NCBI RefSeq assembly: GCF_027744825.2
Contig: NC_071334.1
Coordinates: 61,505,937-61,569,936, forward strand
Length of the DNA stretch: 64,000 nucleotides
Direction: 5' to 3'
Source of the DNA: Synchiropus splendidus
Lineage: Eukaryota > Chordata > Actinopteri > Syngnathiformes > Callionymidae
Positions within the stretch are counted from its first letter, which is position 1. Each line of letters begins with the position of its first letter. Made by a program: the position numbers and the translations under genes. The notes below the pieces were generated by a model. It did no database searches, was not told the origin of the DNA, and saw only the letters and a list, made by a program, of their open reading frames with translations. Of the stretch, positions 51,143 to 62,968 are shown piece by piece.

Positions 51143-52177
51143 ATCAAAAGACTAAGGACACGATTTAAGCAGCCAACAAACAGAAAGGAGTATTTTCATG
51201 TATTTATTTGCATGAAATCAAAATAATTTATCAGACATCTTCATTTCCCCCAAATCTACTTTGGCAGCGCACACTCTCCCAGACTTTAAACGTAAAGAGA
51301 AACAAGGACCCTCAAGGAGAGAAATCAGATACTGTGCAAATTAAAGTCTTGTGGCGTGGAACTGATTCTGTTGCAGGTTGGGAGGAATGACCTGACTCAA
51401 ATGACAAAACAAATGAAAGCACAAAGCATCTGGTGGAGAGGAGCAAGGAGAACAATTAAACCTGACGCAGCCTCGATTCAAAGAAAGGGAAAGAAACAAA
51501 CCACCATAGCACAATAGAGATTTTAGCAGGCACAGTAAGGCAAACAGATGGCTCCTCTGAGTCCAGGACACAAACTAAAAAAACAACTTCTAACTAAGAA
51601 ACATCTTGGTTTGACCACCACAAGAGCCTTTTAAATGAAACTGAGTGTGACAGTTGCTAGGTCTGAGGGAACTGGAGGAATGTTAATGGCACAGGGCTGG
51701 ATTAAGACTGTGGTCCTGTTAGTCCTTGTATTGACGCAGCACTGTGTTCTTGTAAGGCTACAAAGGAACCTTGCCCCCCTGGTGTTGAGCATATCAGACA
51801 CATTTCAGGAACAGCATGAAAAACGCACAGTAACGGCCCGTCTTCTTGTCCGACATGACATTGGTACGTGACGGATTATTCTATATACACGTCACATTAT
51901 GGCCAGTGTTCGCCTCAAAAGACAGAAACTGTCAGAGCCCTATAATTATCATAAAAATGGCCTTGGACCAAGTATTTACATCCAGAACTGACACCGTTTC
52001 ACTTGGAGGAATTCTAAATAGTGATCCACGCATCCAGTCTTCCAACATTTTACTGGTAAAAACTAGGAAAAATGTTTTTACGCTTTGAAAAAAAAACAAC
52101 GTGCTTATGTTGGGGGGGGAACAGACATTCATGTAAACATCACATCCTATAGAAGGAATGTTCACAAGTAATTCTCA

Positions 52178-52253
<76 letters not shown>

Positions 52254-52640
52254 TCCCTGAATCGTGTGTCAAGTCAGGCTTCAGATCAGATCAACTACAC
52301 GAGGACATTCTTAACACACAGGTGTTAAAATTCTATTAAAGATGTGACCAATGATTTTGTAGCAAGTGCAATGCATTCTGGGGGTTTCACAGTTTTTGTA
52401 ACTTCTTTTAGGTTTCAGCTTCACATACAAAAGGAGAGAATAAGCATTGTAGTCTGCATTTATAAAATAAAGGACTAAATTTGTCTTTTGGCGTCCTCTT
52501 AAGCAGGGGTGAACTCAGGCCGCTTCAGGTGACAAGGTCACAGGGTTTGATTGAGGTGACGAGAGACGCACCTCTGTGCAGCCTTTTTATAAGCAGAAGA
52601 AGAAGAACGGTGTCACCATTGTTTAAAAGGGTCCCTCGTG
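51143..52640. other. Intergenic region between the LINE and the man1b1 3' end
   Basis: Apart from the (GT)n tract at 52180-52252, nothing recognisable. Short ORFs here match no known family. Confidence 0.6.
52180..52252. repeat. (GT)n microsatellite
   Basis: 73 bp of uninterrupted GT, about 0.4 kb past the man1b1 3' end. Confidence 0.97.
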
Positions 52641-53173
52641 GTTGTTCTGGTGCTTTTATTCCACATTAAGAATGCCCAGATTAAATCTAGAGCTCTCCGC
52701 CGGCAGACAGAGTTCACGCACACCATCATATTACAAAAAAGGATGTGGCTCATTATTATTCTGTCGATAAGGTATCTGTTTTTACCTTAACTTTGTTTTT
52801 TTTCTCTTCTTTCAAATGTGAGCAAGGCACTGGCCCGGGACGACTGACAAACAAGCGCCTTCAACTCTCCAAAACCTGACCACAGTGGGTCCATTTCCCA
52901 GCTGAACATTTACAACGGTCTTTCATGTATAAAAGTCGGTGTGTACAGGACTCATAGCGTTACAGAGTCCCGCTCAAATCCAAACATTTTCCTTAGGAAA
53001 ATATAAAAAAATAAACACCTTGTAGAAATGAGTCACTGCCAGGTGCCGACATTTCGTACGAATCCAGGCTTGACAGCTGCTTGGGAACAAGTTCACTAAC
53101 CAGCACAGTCGGTGACTCATGGGGCGGGGGGATCCTGGGCTGGGTGTCTCAACACATCCGCTCTCTGACGGAA
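52640..53173 (-). other. man1b1: Probable man1b1 3' UTR
   Basis: Non-coding sequence between the stop codon and the first canonical poly(A) signal seen downstream on the minus strand. The length (about 0.5 kb) is reasonable for the gene; the cleavage point is an estimate. Confidence 0.55.
52655..52660 (-). terminator. man1b1: Candidate man1b1 poly(A) signal AATAAA
   Basis: TTTATT on the plus strand gives a canonical AATAAA on the minus strand. It is the only canonical hexamer I see between 52500 and the stop codon. Confidence 0.5.
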
Positions 53174-53383
53174 TCACTTTGGTGCAGAAGACCAAATGGG
53201 CAGTGGATGGGCCTCCGTGTTGAAGACGTACCTGTCCAGGCTGAACAGGTCCATATTGTCGGAGAACAGCAGGTAGAAATACTTGAGCGTCTCGCCAAGG
53301 AAGAAGCTCTCCATCTTGTCTCTGGGTGCGGGGTTGACTCGGTCACAGACATTGTTGATGGACGTGTAGCCGCCGTCAGACAC
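53174..53383 (-). CDS. man1b1: man1b1 exon 14: C-terminal GH47 segment and stop
   Basis: 69 codons and a stop at 53174-53176: GGYTSINNV, then [20 protein letters not shown] and [17 protein letters not shown]655 in FNTEAHPLP aligns with the Ca2+-binding T688 of human. The last residues after PIW differ from human, as is usual for this tail. Confidence 0.96.
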   Translation of the reverse strand: MSDGGYTSINNVCDRVNPAPRDKMESFFLGETLKYFYLLFSDNMDLFSLDRYVFNTEAHPLPIWSSAPK

Positions 53384-56300
53384 CTGCAGATGAGCCAGGA
53401 CAAGAGATCAAAAACACCGGTTCAACATCAATCCAGTCTTTAGGTCTGCACTGAACACAGTACCTTAGTGTACTTGTTGAAGTTCTGCAGTATCTCCCAC
53501 CCCCAGTCTCTGTACTTGGAGTCGTTTGTGAACCTGTACATGTAGAAGAGACTCTCCACCGTCTCTGGTCTCAGCAGGTTGTGTCTGTCGGCAGGCTGGG
53601 TGTCAATAGAAAGCATAATCAACGTCAGCAAACCGTTCGGCTTTGTCCTCAACAACAAAAAAAAAAGCATGGGAGGTCACTCCAAGGTTTCTGCTACACA
53701 TAAAGGGGGCGCTCTACCGAGGCTTAAATGAGAGCTGCAAGGCCCTTCAGAAAAATGATCTCTTTCTAAAGAGGAACCCTTGTGTGATCAACGTTTTTAA
53801 ACAAAGTGGAAACATCGAAACAAACTGATAATCATCATGGAGGTGGAGATGAACATGATGGCTTTCGCCATGTTTTTCACAGACAACTCACAAAAAACAG
53901 TCGGAACTCAAATCGCTCATTGCGTCTGGCTACATCATGAGACGGACTGTGTGAGGACGGCTGCGGATTGGAGAAAGATTTACTTCTGCTGATTAAAAAC
54001 CAGCACTTTCTCCTGAATTTTGTCATTATTAGGGAGACTGGAATGAAACAAGAGCTTTTTGGATTCTGAGCCATACAAGGCGTGCATATGAACGAGACCT
54101 GGTAGCAAGATGATTGTTTCCTTTCACCTTGACAATAATGTCTTTGGCATCCCCGGGCTGTAAGCTGAAGTGAGCGATCTCCGGGCTGAGTCCGGTCTCC
54201 ATCTGCTTGTACATCTGGTGGCAGGTCTGCATCAGCTCCTTCGCCAGGTCCATGTGGTCCCCTGGAAGACCGTAGTGAACCCCCAGCGCCAGGGTTCCTG
54301 GCAGGAAACACACCAGGTGGTCCTGAAAGAAAACCAAGCAGTTGACATGAAAAGAGAAAACAATAACACACATTGGAGAGAGAGTTCATCTCCATGTTTT
54401 GTTGAACTGTCTGTGTTCAAAATAACTTGAAAAATTCCACATGGATTTGGATGAAATTTTCAGGAAATCTGTGAAGTAGGACATGGGAAAAATGACTCAA
54501 ATTTGGGACTGTTCCGGTTCACTGTTTGGACCCAGGACTGGGATATACATTTTCAGCATTTGTGCCAGTTTGGCATTAAGATCAAGGATTTCTTTTTTTT
54601 TTTTTTTTTTTTACTGAAGCTGCTGGACAGAGGTTTGCACTCACAGAGTCAGTTTCTTGTTTAGTCTGGAAAGTCAGAATATAGAGTTCATAAGAACTAT
54701 TGTCAAAGTTTTATTGACACATACTCCTTAAGCTTTTGTTCTTGCGACATAGACATGCTACAACAAACACTGAATTATGAATTTTTAGCATTTAAGAACA
54801 TTATTGCTTGTTGCATTTATCAGTACGACCAAAAAGCTGAATCTCCTGTGCCCCTAAAACAAAATTTCTTGTCTGTACTGGCGCATGATGTAATGGAGTT
54901 TATTTACTCTGTCTAAAAATCAACAGAGCTAGGACTCTGAACGCAAACTGAAGTTCCTAAAAATAGAGAATACAGGGCAGGGTTAATGAAATCATCACAG
55001 CCTGGCTACTCTCAATGGTGGCGTGGAGATGAAGACTGATGACTGAGAGTTTCACACTTGGAAACCTCCTGAAGTAGACGAGTGACGGACAATGAAGTGC
55101 AATGACAGTCAAAAGGATTCATGCTTTAGATTTGATTGCCTTTAAGGGGTCAGTAAGTGTGCTCTTACTGTATCAAACAATCTTCACTGAAGTTTGTTTA
55201 TGAACGTGAGCAAAATAGCATAACAAGGATCAAAATTCATTTATTTCATCAAGCAGCAAGCCTTTATATTTCTATACATTTAGGGATGCAGCGATCCGAC
55301 TTTTATGGTCCCCATACTGATACATGGGCTTCAGTTATCGACAGATACCAATAATGATCTGATACCAGTGTTTTAAGTATTAACCTTCTTTCCATGATGT
55401 GGGATAACACTGGTCATGCTTTAAGTAAAAAGCAAAAAATGACTTCATGAGGAGTAACATACTTGAGATTTATTTGAATACAGCATTTACCAAATGTTGC
55501 CAGCACTACTGCATGCTACTGTATCGGTGAGGATTCTCGCGGAGCTACGTGCTGCACTGCTTCAAGTTGGAGTGGAGTGGACAGTACAGACAGGGTATCT
55601 ACCTGTGAAAAGTGATGTGAATCCAAATCACAATAAAAGACAACGTGCTGACGTTATTTGCATTTTACTGTGAGAGCAAAAGGAAAATCACAGCATGGGC
55701 TGCAGCTCTGTGCTGACTGAAACCGAAACCAAAGCATGGCACCTGGCCATTCAAGTGTGGATGAATGTTGTTCATGATTGTGGTTTTAATTTTACTTTTG
55801 ACACAAGAAAGTCTCAACAGTTGAGATCTTATTAGATCCACGTGTGAGTCTGGCCGGTGGGACTGCGGTCGTCGGATCAGCAGATTTATGACCCGGTCCA
55901 TTTACATGTGATCTAATTTGTTAGTTTAGGGTTATTATCAACAAAACTTGTGTAGCGTATTTTTATTACTCATAATTGATCGGCAACAGTGGCAACAGCT
56001 ACTGAGTTTAGCTCTGTTAATGTCACTCTGGTCACTTTGTTTCAAAATCCTAGCTAAAAGATTGAACATAGGCTTCATTAAGAAACACCAAATATGACAC
56101 TGTCTGGGAAAAGAAACGAAATAAAAAAGCGATGTAAATCACAAGTTTTCTGCTCTTATTTGATCCCTCAATCAAGATCAGATGAAAGAGATGTTGTGCA
56201 TTTGATGTGGGATTGAAATAAACTTCTACTACTACTACAATTGATGAGTATTCCTACCATTTTTGGATTGAAACGGTTGTGGGACAACTCTCCCACAAAG

Positions 56301-59300
56301 GTCCATTTGTTTGGGCCGGTCTGTTTAACAAGGTGCTTTTTCACCCCATCAATGGCCTGAAGATAATCCTCCAGCAGTCTGTGGATGAAACACAATTGTG
56401 TTATTTTACACAACAGTCTCCAGAGACATATATATATATGAGGAGCAATCTTGTGGTGTTACTTCTGACACAGATGAGGCTAGAATCAATTGTCATCATA
56501 AGCTTACATTTTATGGAAGCTCAGCGCTGCTGGCAGGTCAAAACTATGCTTGGACTCGTATCACATTACTTTGTGAAATTAAACACAATACTTCACAATA
56601 TAATCAGGTTATTTCCTGATACTGGGCGTGCTTGAGCACAGTCGAGATGATCAGCGAGAGCTTGCGGCAACATGTGGCCGTGGTATGGTGCCAATGTGAC
56701 AACAATGAAGGTGGACAACTTTCGGCGCACTGTTTATCAGGCAAAAATGGAAGTTTATTCACTCTTCAAGGGAAGTCTTCCCCGCTCATCTGGAGGCAAA
56801 GTTCCTGATGATCATAACACACTGCCAAATGTCTCACTGAAATGTCGCACGTTGCACGCAGTCATGCCACACTTCCCATTTCTCCCACATTTCCAAGGCT
56901 AGTTAATTCATAAATTCACTGCACCAGTCCTCTGAACAGCAAAGTTGGTCTCACGCTTAAGTGTTCTCAGAGGTTGGCTGCTGTCAAAGCAGGTGAAGCA
57001 GAAGATTCTGTTGCGGACAGAAACTAGACCTCGGCCACTTAAACTGTCATTGAAATTATATTCCCCCAAACGTGTCTCTTTGCAATTCATTTCCTGAGCA
57101 CTTACTGTACCAGGAAATAACCTAATAGAATTGAAGTGATTGTGATCCAGGAATAGTCTCCCTTTCTGGCAGCTCTCTCTAAAGGTCTCCCTAAAATTTG
57201 ACATTTTCATCTATTTATGATGTTTAACTCTCTTGCAGGTTATTTTCATGCAGATATTCCAACACAGACTTACTCATCTTCCATTTTTCCTCCCTGGATC
57301 CACTGCTTGAGTAGGTATTCATAGTAGCTGTCGGCTCTGGCTCCCAGCGTGTAAACACCCTTGTGGGTGAACTGCCCACTGTTGGTGTTGATGAACATTG
57401 GGACCAGGCCATCTTGTTTTCCCGGCAGCTTGTGAACCAGACGCATTACCTCGTTCACAGCGTCCTGTGAAAAACACACAGTGAAAGTGATTCCACAGCC
57501 TCAGATCAAGGTCTTTGGCTTCATATTTTATATTGGGACACAATAACAAAGAAATGCTTTTCGCTATTGATCTCTGGAACTCCATAAAAATGCCACTACC
57601 ATGACATTACCCTCATCAAAGAGGTCCTGCATCCTTTGAGGCAAGCCTGAGTGACTCTCGTGAATTGCCTAAAGTGACAGCATGAAGGGTTTAGAGCAAA
57701 CGCTTTCACCTTAATAGGCCACAAGAGCCTCTCACAGCTCCAACTAAAACAGCAATTTATTTTTGGTTAGGGGCGGCATCACAGCCCAGAGGATTGACTC
57801 TAGACTGGAAGCCTCTTCACACTTCATTCTAGCATCCTTCAGTCAGATTAGAGATATTTCTTGACCTTTTTAAGTTCCTGTCATGCAAATTATCACCAAA
57901 AATCGCAACGCATTTTCCAAGTTAACTTGATGGGGGTCTACACATCCCCGCCTGTCCTGATACTTCCACTCATTTCCCTGAGGGGATCAACACAACGTTG
58001 TATCATTATCTTTTCTCACCAGAACATTACTCTCATCACAGCTAAACTATTGAATGAGATACAAACTGAATTTCTATCATGCAGTAACCCTGCTATTGAC
58101 CCATTAGAGATCCTGAAACAGCCACCATGAAAATATCAGCTCTGGGCAACTTCATCAAACAACACAATGGCTATATAATAGGTTTTGCTCTGCATCGCCA
58201 CGTGCTACAAATGTATTGCTCTCCTGTGGCAGGAAACTGGACTGCATGGGCCGGATCCTCACATCTTGTCGTGCACCATCAATGTCTGTGTATGTCCTCA
58301 GTGACGTGAAGATAAAGTAAATATTGAGACAAAATTTGATGTGTTCAGCTCACTTTATACTTTAGCCTTCGGTGGGTCAACTGAGGAATATGTCTATATC
58401 AACGCAAGCTGTGATCAGATAAACTAGAACAAAACAAACTCCGTACTGTATGACTGGAACAAGCACAATACATCTCATTTAGGTCTTCAACTCAGTATAG
58501 AAAGTCCAACAGTGCCATTTAGTGCGAGCTGAATAACATTTCTGGAAATGACCACATGAAAACAGCACTAGTACCTGGTATATTCGATCGTTGGTTAGAC
58601 GACTCAGCTCCCTAAACTCCAATTGGATGCTTGTAACTTCAGCTAGTGTGCTGTCTGATGTCCAGCGAGGAGGGTGGGCTGTTCCTTTCCCAATGTTGAC
58701 GTCGGAGAATGGGATCTTGGAAGGGGTTTTGAAGGCTGGCATGAGCCTGGAACCCAGGTCTTTCTGTTTAGGACAAGTTGGTGAGTTTACTGTGATGCGA
58801 AAGCTCCAAACAAAACTATCTAAGGGAGAGGATGTAAAGAATAACCCAAGTAGACTCACAGCTTTATCCAGAAACAGCTCATCTTTTGTTAAATGGTAGG
58901 TGCTGAGCAGGCCGCCGAGGACTCGGATTGTGGTCTCGAACAGATTCACATCGACGTTTTTGTTAAAAGACAGCTCATTACTGACCCACTGCCGTGCTTC
59001 TTTGAATTCTGTGTGGGTGACAAGTGCCTTATCAAACCTGTTGCTGCTGCTGATGCATTTCATACTCACAAGCATCAATTCAAAAGTGAAATACACTCAT
59101 GGATGCATCAAATGAAATGTAGCCACAGTGGCCGGACAGCAACACGGAAGCATTGTAATTACCTTCTTTCAAGTCCAGAATCCACATAGTGTCAAGAGAA
59201 TCGATGAGTGTCAGGCCCAGTCCAAACCACTCCCCAAAAGACTTTGAGATTGGCTTGAGCTCATCATGACCCCAGGCAGAGTCCTTGTAGCCTTTCCATG

Positions 59301-62300
59301 CATGTCGGAATGCTGCACGCACCTCTTCTAGTCTTTGAACTGTGACATCAGTGGCTGGAGTCACAAAGAAAATGGCATTAAAAGTGTATCCTAAACCAAA
59401 CAATCATCAGCAAACAACACAAATTATCAACCTTAGGATTGCACTGCATACTAGTCTGACAACCCAATCCACCATTCACAGAGATGCTGTGGTAGAAATC
59501 TGGTAGCAAATGGTGTCAGCACCTTATTGCTGAGGTAAGCAAATATTTGTTTGGTCAGATCGGCTTGGGACAACCACTGATCATGATGTTGGAGGATACC
59601 ATTGGTAATATGTCGGTAATGTGACCACTAACCAGAGGAGGAACAAAACTGACAGCTGCGACGTGACAATAGTGACATTGTACATATATTTCCTTTAGTG
59701 CTTAAACCTGCACATATATACATTTACTGCCTGTCACACCGTTTCATTTTTGCAGGCAAAAAAATAAAAAAATCGAGTGTGTGCACATAGCGCAGATGCT
59801 GATGTTTCATTGAAGAATTTGCATCAGCTCTGCAGCACATTTTTGCATTTGAAAAACACATTCTGCAACATCACGTTGTCAATTTGAGGCAGAATAATCT
59901 TTCGGGCCTCCAGTGCCTTTGTTCGAGGGTGTCTTTGCATCACATGCCACTATGTGGCCTTGATTTTGACTCACTCCACCGAATGTCCATTGATTTCTGT
60001 TACGCGACCAAATTATTTGGTGCATCCACATTAAACATTGCAGGCTTGGGTACATGAAATGACTAAATTCAGTTTTAGTCTGGCTTGTTTTGCTGTAGGG
60101 AATAGTTCTGTGTTTCTGAGTAAAGATTCGGCACTCACTGGTCAAATGAGCATCCTCAGCACCATTGGCAGGTCCAGCAGCTGCGGCTTCTCGGTCGACG
60201 GCTGATGGTGGAGGCTCAGTGGCCTGATCTGCCTCGATCATAGCCCCCCGCCAGCTGCACAACAAACAGAGAAAGGATTAAAGCATTTTAAATGTGGCAG
60301 CAAAATGGTGTTGTTTCAGCAGCAAATTCACCTGACAATCTTTTTTTCTTTGTCCTCATCCTCTTGCTCCTCTTGTATAACCTCTTTCTCTTGCCTTTCA
60401 CCAATAGCTCCTCCTTTCTGTAGATTCGGTGGCCCTCTTTTGAAAGGGAACGTCTTTTTCTGTGAGGAAACAAATAAGCTTGATCGCGGTTTTAAACACC
60501 AACTCAATGCTGCAGCGTATTTCATCATCTCAGAATGCCTGTAATACTCAACAGACATAGCATTTGGCTTACCTTATTGGGCTTTTTCTCTAAAACCGGA
60601 GGGAAGTTTGGTCCGTTGGGGCCTGATAAATTTGGATTCAAATCCGGCCCCAAGTGTGGCCCTGCCATGGGAACTGCAGATTTGACAGAATTCAACCGTG
60701 GCTTTAACTCCACGTCGCCCAGCCAGCTCTCTGCATCGGACAAGCCTGCAGAAGTAAGTAAACACACAAACACACCAAGTGACCAGGTGTGTTCACACAA
60801 GCACAAGAGGTATAATGCGTCATTCAACATGACTGATTAAAAACAACAATGATTAATGACTGACTCATTCATTCCAAAGATGAGAAAGATATGTGAAAAA
60901 GACACACTGAACATGAGACAAAACAGAGAAACATCTGCTCTCAATTTGTAGTTTAAATTGGTTTTGTAGAACACGGGGAAATATAGGGAGTCACAAACTC
61001 TTCACCGGGAATGTGCGATATGGGCAAAAGCTATTATGTCTTGAAAGCCCAAATGTTTTGTGACGAAATTTGCCAGTTGCTAAATGGTCATTTCGGTTTT
61101 CTGCATTACTGTAGTTCGTCTCCAACATCATCACAAGTTTCTAATTAACTATAACAGGTGTGTGCGTATGTGTGTGAGTGTGCGCGCTTGCTCGATCCTC
61201 ACTTGTGGGGACCAATTCTTGACAAAGCATTATCATTGCAAGGACCCTATGCCACTGAGGGGGCCATTTGGCAGGACCCCACAAATCCAAGCCATGAAAA
61301 TAACTGGGTCATTATAATTAGGCTTAAGTTTGGTTCAGAGTCCTGATTAACGTTATTATAGCTATTTGTTTTGGATGGTTATGTTTTGGGTGAGAGGTTG
61401 CAGAAAGCTTAAAGGCAATGATTGGTCTCAACAAAAAGATAGAAAAAGATACAAATACAAACATGCATGTGTGTAGAGAGAGGCAATTCAGCGTTTCAGA
61501 CTGCTCTGCCAGTTTCATTTTCGGATTAAATTGTGCTGTCTGCAGTCCTCATTGTATCTCATGTCGATGAAACAGTTTACTACAAATTTGGAACCATATG
61601 GACTATTTTTTCTGGATGCTACTGAAGAAATATTATAAATAATGTGAATAAATAACATTTTTTTCAAATAATATGTTATTATTTTTCAAAAAGATTTCCA
61701 CAACTCTCTCTCTCCTAAAATGGTTGTTTTCTATTCATATGATTGATGATTTCACAAATACTTTGCCAAACTGTTCCCTAACTGACGCTGTGTTGTAGCA
61801 ATGGTGCAACCAGTGAGACAGTCTGGCCACGATCAGTGAACCCTATTAGGGGACACAGCAGAGGACAACACTGCCACGATGTCCATCGACTACCCAATAT
61901 TGATTAGTGAAAATTTCTTGGATTAAAAATGTTCTAACTATGATCAGAAAACAAAGTCCTATCGAGTCTCCACGACTGTCGCCGCGGAGCTGGGTAGTAC
62001 GGCGCATTGTCAGGGTCTCGTCATAACTGTCTATGCATATTTGGAATTAGTGCAGATCCAAAGCTGCGAGTGTACTGTACACTTAGGTTTACAGAATTTC
62101 TCACGAGATGTTCACTTCTCACCCTTGGCATTGCTGTTGTAAATCATACACGATAAGTTACCGCCCATCCCTACTCCTCACCACATTTAGACACAAGACA
62201 CACAACATGTGACTGTGAGATTGTTGATGTTGCACTTGCCTTTCCATTGCTGTCTGAAGCCAGGGAAGGAGAGCAGACCAAATATCAGCAACAAGGCAAA

Positions 62301-62948
62301 CAGGAACAGGACCAGGCTTCGCTGCAGACGAGACAGCTGCTTCCATCTCTGCGGAATGACATGTGCACAATGCTGTCTATCAATATTGACCTTTTTGACA
62401 ACATGTCAAAACAATTCATCCAAAGAAACAGGGACAAGTTCCTTGCTCACTCTGTACTTCTGAAATGTCAACTCCGCTCTCGCGTGTCAGGTGGTACAGG
62501 CAAGCTTTATATAACTTCAAATAACATTGTTTAATATATCAAACAACAATTTTGTTGTCATTTGTCCTAATTTTTCAGCACCAACAACAGAAGTTGGTCC
62601 CTTACTGCAATTTAGTCCAATGTTTGCACTTGAAGTCAGACGATGAAACATTGTTTGGCCGATAATATCAAATAAAATCACCCATGATTCTTAAAGCTGA
62701 AGGTAATCTTAAGCACACACAGTGTTCTCATGCTTTTAAGATCTTTCTTCACTGCCAGACTCTCTACATGCTGCATCACGTAAAAAAAAAAAGAGCTGTT
62801 CTGTCGAGAAAAGTGGACCATGGCAGTGTCAAGGCAGGCCACTCACCCGCCAACACGATTGTCGACGGTGCTTTCCATTAGTGTACATACGATTGTACGG
62901 ATCAGTGAGTGTCAGAGAGATGAAGTCCTTTCTCGGAGGCGGATGCAT
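53174..62948 (-). CDS. man1b1: ER mannosyl-oligosaccharide 1,2-alpha-mannosidase (complete gene, 13 coding exons)
   Basis: Class I alpha-1,2-mannosidase (GH47) of the ER and early secretory pathway. It removes the middle-branch mannose of Man9GlcNAc2 and helps target misfolded glycoproteins to ERAD. Coding exons: 62847-62948, 62240-62348, 60573-60745, 60332-60459, 60139-60254, 59163-59354, 58860-59008, 58575-58763, 57274-57464, 56258-56378, 54128-54322, 53464-53595, 53174-53383. They sum to 2007 bp, giving 668 residues against 699 in human, all junctions in phase. Layout: short cytosolic tail; signal-anchor helix about 46-60 ([15 protein letters not shown]); Pro/Asn-rich then acidic stem to about 210; GH47 domain about 218-664. 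By alignment with human (E330, D463, E599; T688 for Ca2+; C527-C556), the key residues are E298, D431, E566, T655 and C495/C524, all present. Start chosen at MHPPPRKDF because a stop precedes it in frame; it parallels the mammalian start at MYPPPP. Confidence 0.96.
53464..53595 (-). CDS. man1b1: man1b1 exon 13: catalytic base region
   Basis: 44 codons: [20 protein letters not shown], then [18 protein letters not shown]566 in LLRPETVES aligns with catalytic E599 of human. GTACTG donor, phase 0. Confidence 0.96.
54128..54322 (-). CDS. man1b1: man1b1 exon 12: GH47 domain with the disulfide pair
   Basis: 65 codons: [20 protein letters not shown] to DAKDIIVK. C495 and C524 align with the C527-C556 disulfide of human MAN1B1. 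[12 protein letters not shown] is conserved. The PGDAKD segment is one residue shorter than in human. GTGAAA donor, phase 0. Confidence 0.96.
54593..54612. repeat. Poly-T tract in man1b1 intron 11
   Basis: Twenty T on the plus strand, poly-A on the transcribed (minus) strand. No recognisable retrocopy is attached. Confidence 0.85.
55281..55370. mobile_element. hAT-like end fragment in man1b1 intron 11
   Basis: TAGGGATGCAGCGATCCGAC, then CCATACTGATACATGGGCTT and TCGACAGATACC, match the layout of fish TAGGGATGCACCGATCC elements. Right border not determined. Confidence 0.5.
56258..56378 (-). CDS. man1b1: man1b1 exon 11: GH47 domain
   Basis: Completes Glu450, then [17 protein letters not shown] and [16 protein letters not shown], matching human LLEDYVEAIEGV and FVGELAHGRF. 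GTAGGA donor, phase 0. Confidence 0.94.
57274..57464 (-). CDS. man1b1: man1b1 exon 10: catalytic Asp region
   Basis: Residues 387-449 plus two bases: [13 protein letters not shown], then [21 protein letters not shown]431 aligns with catalytic D463 of human. GTAAGT donor (57268-57273), phase 2; the split codon gives Glu with the next exon. Confidence 0.96.
58575..58763 (-). CDS. man1b1: man1b1 exon 9: GH47 substrate-binding segment
   Basis: Residues 324-386: [20 protein letters not shown], then [20 protein letters not shown] and RELSRLTND. These are among the most conserved stretches of class I mannosidases. CAG acceptor, GTACTA donor, phase 0. Confidence 0.96.
58860..59008 (-). CDS. man1b1: man1b1 exon 8: catalytic acid region
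   Basis: Residues 275-323, [14 protein letters not shown] to [22 protein letters not shown] carries E298 and R302, aligning with catalytic E330 and R334 of human MAN1B1. GTGAGT donor at 58854-58859, phase 0. Confidence 0.96.
59163..59354 (-). CDS. man1b1: man1b1 exon 7: start of the GH47 domain
   Basis: 63 codons, residues 211-273. Contains the family signatures [21 protein letters not shown] and [18 protein letters not shown], nearly identical to human. CAG acceptor, GTAATT donor, phase 1. Confidence 0.96.
60139..60254 (-). CDS. man1b1: man1b1 exon 6: end of stem (SWRGA motif)
   Basis: Begins [16 protein letters not shown], matching human SWRGAVIEPEQGTE, then an Ala/Asp-rich run to EDAHLT. 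GTGAGT donor at 60133-60138, phase 1. It links the stem to the catalytic domain. Confidence 0.9.
60332..60459 (-). CDS. man1b1: man1b1 exon 5: charged lumenal stem
   Basis: 42 codons plus two bases, [13 protein letters not shown] to EKKIV. It contains a Glu/Asp/Lys-rich segment (about residues 153-168, with [11 protein letters not shown]) likely to be an extended or coiled linker. CAG acceptor at 60460-60462, GTGAAT donor. The phase-2 junction completes Ser of the conserved SWRGA motif. Confidence 0.87.
60573..60745 (-). CDS. man1b1: man1b1 exon 4: lumenal stem, Pro/Asn-rich
   Basis: 57 codons after completing a split Gly, from [10 protein letters not shown] to LEKKPNK, then a GTAAGC donor. 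The stem is rich in Gly, Pro and Asn with GPxL/GPN motifs. Stem sequence is poorly conserved in this family; the exon is accepted because both splice sites and both phases fit its neighbours. Confidence 0.85.
61165..61410 (+). repeat. Dispersed GTGGGGACC-type repeat, copy 2 (man1b1 intron 3)
   Basis: CTTGTGGGGACCAATTCTTG, then CAGGACCCCACAA, GGCTTAAGTTTGGTTCAGAG and GGGTGAGAGG, colinear with the minus-strand copy at 33640-33835. Confidence 0.6.
62240..62348 (-). CDS. man1b1: man1b1 exon 3: transmembrane signal anchor
   Basis: [10 protein letters not shown] followed by a hydrophobic stretch ([15 protein letters not shown]), the type II membrane anchor, residues 35-70 plus one base. The CAG acceptor is at 62349-62351. 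The 3' boundary keeps the frame only if the donor is GCAAGT (complement of 62234-62239), that is, a GC-AG intron. The nearby GT in AAGTGC would shift the frame. Confidence 0.9.
62847..62948 (-). CDS. man1b1: man1b1 exon 2, start of coding: cytosolic tail
   Basis: 34 codons from the ATG at 62948 (A at -3), beginning [14 protein letters not shown] and ending RRQSCWR in phase 0 at a GTGAGT donor (62841-62846). The exon itself starts at 62973 after a CAG acceptor. PPPxRDFIS and the RRxSCWR run are shared with mammalian MAN1B1 and mark the cytosolic side of the signal anchor. Confidence 0.92.
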
Positions 62949-62968
62949 GTTGTGTTCTGGGTGGGTCG

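Larger units (their letters stand above)
53384..62846 (-). other. man1b1: man1b1 introns 2-13: sizes and content
   Basis: Introns in transcript order: 62349-62846, 60746-62239, 60460-60572, 60255-60331, 59355-60138, 59009-59162, 58764-58859, 57465-58574, 56379-57273, 54323-56257, 53596-54127, 53384-53463. Five are under 160 bp, typical of compact fish genes. Longer ones hold a poly-T tract (54593-54612), a hAT-like fragment (55281-55370) and a dispersed GTGGGGACC-type repeat (61165-61410). No nested RNA gene was recognised. Confidence 0.8.

Noticed and set aside
62230..62240. GT donor in AAGTGC for man1b1 intron 3
   Set aside because: Joining there shifts the frame and destroys exon 4. The GC donor keeps it.
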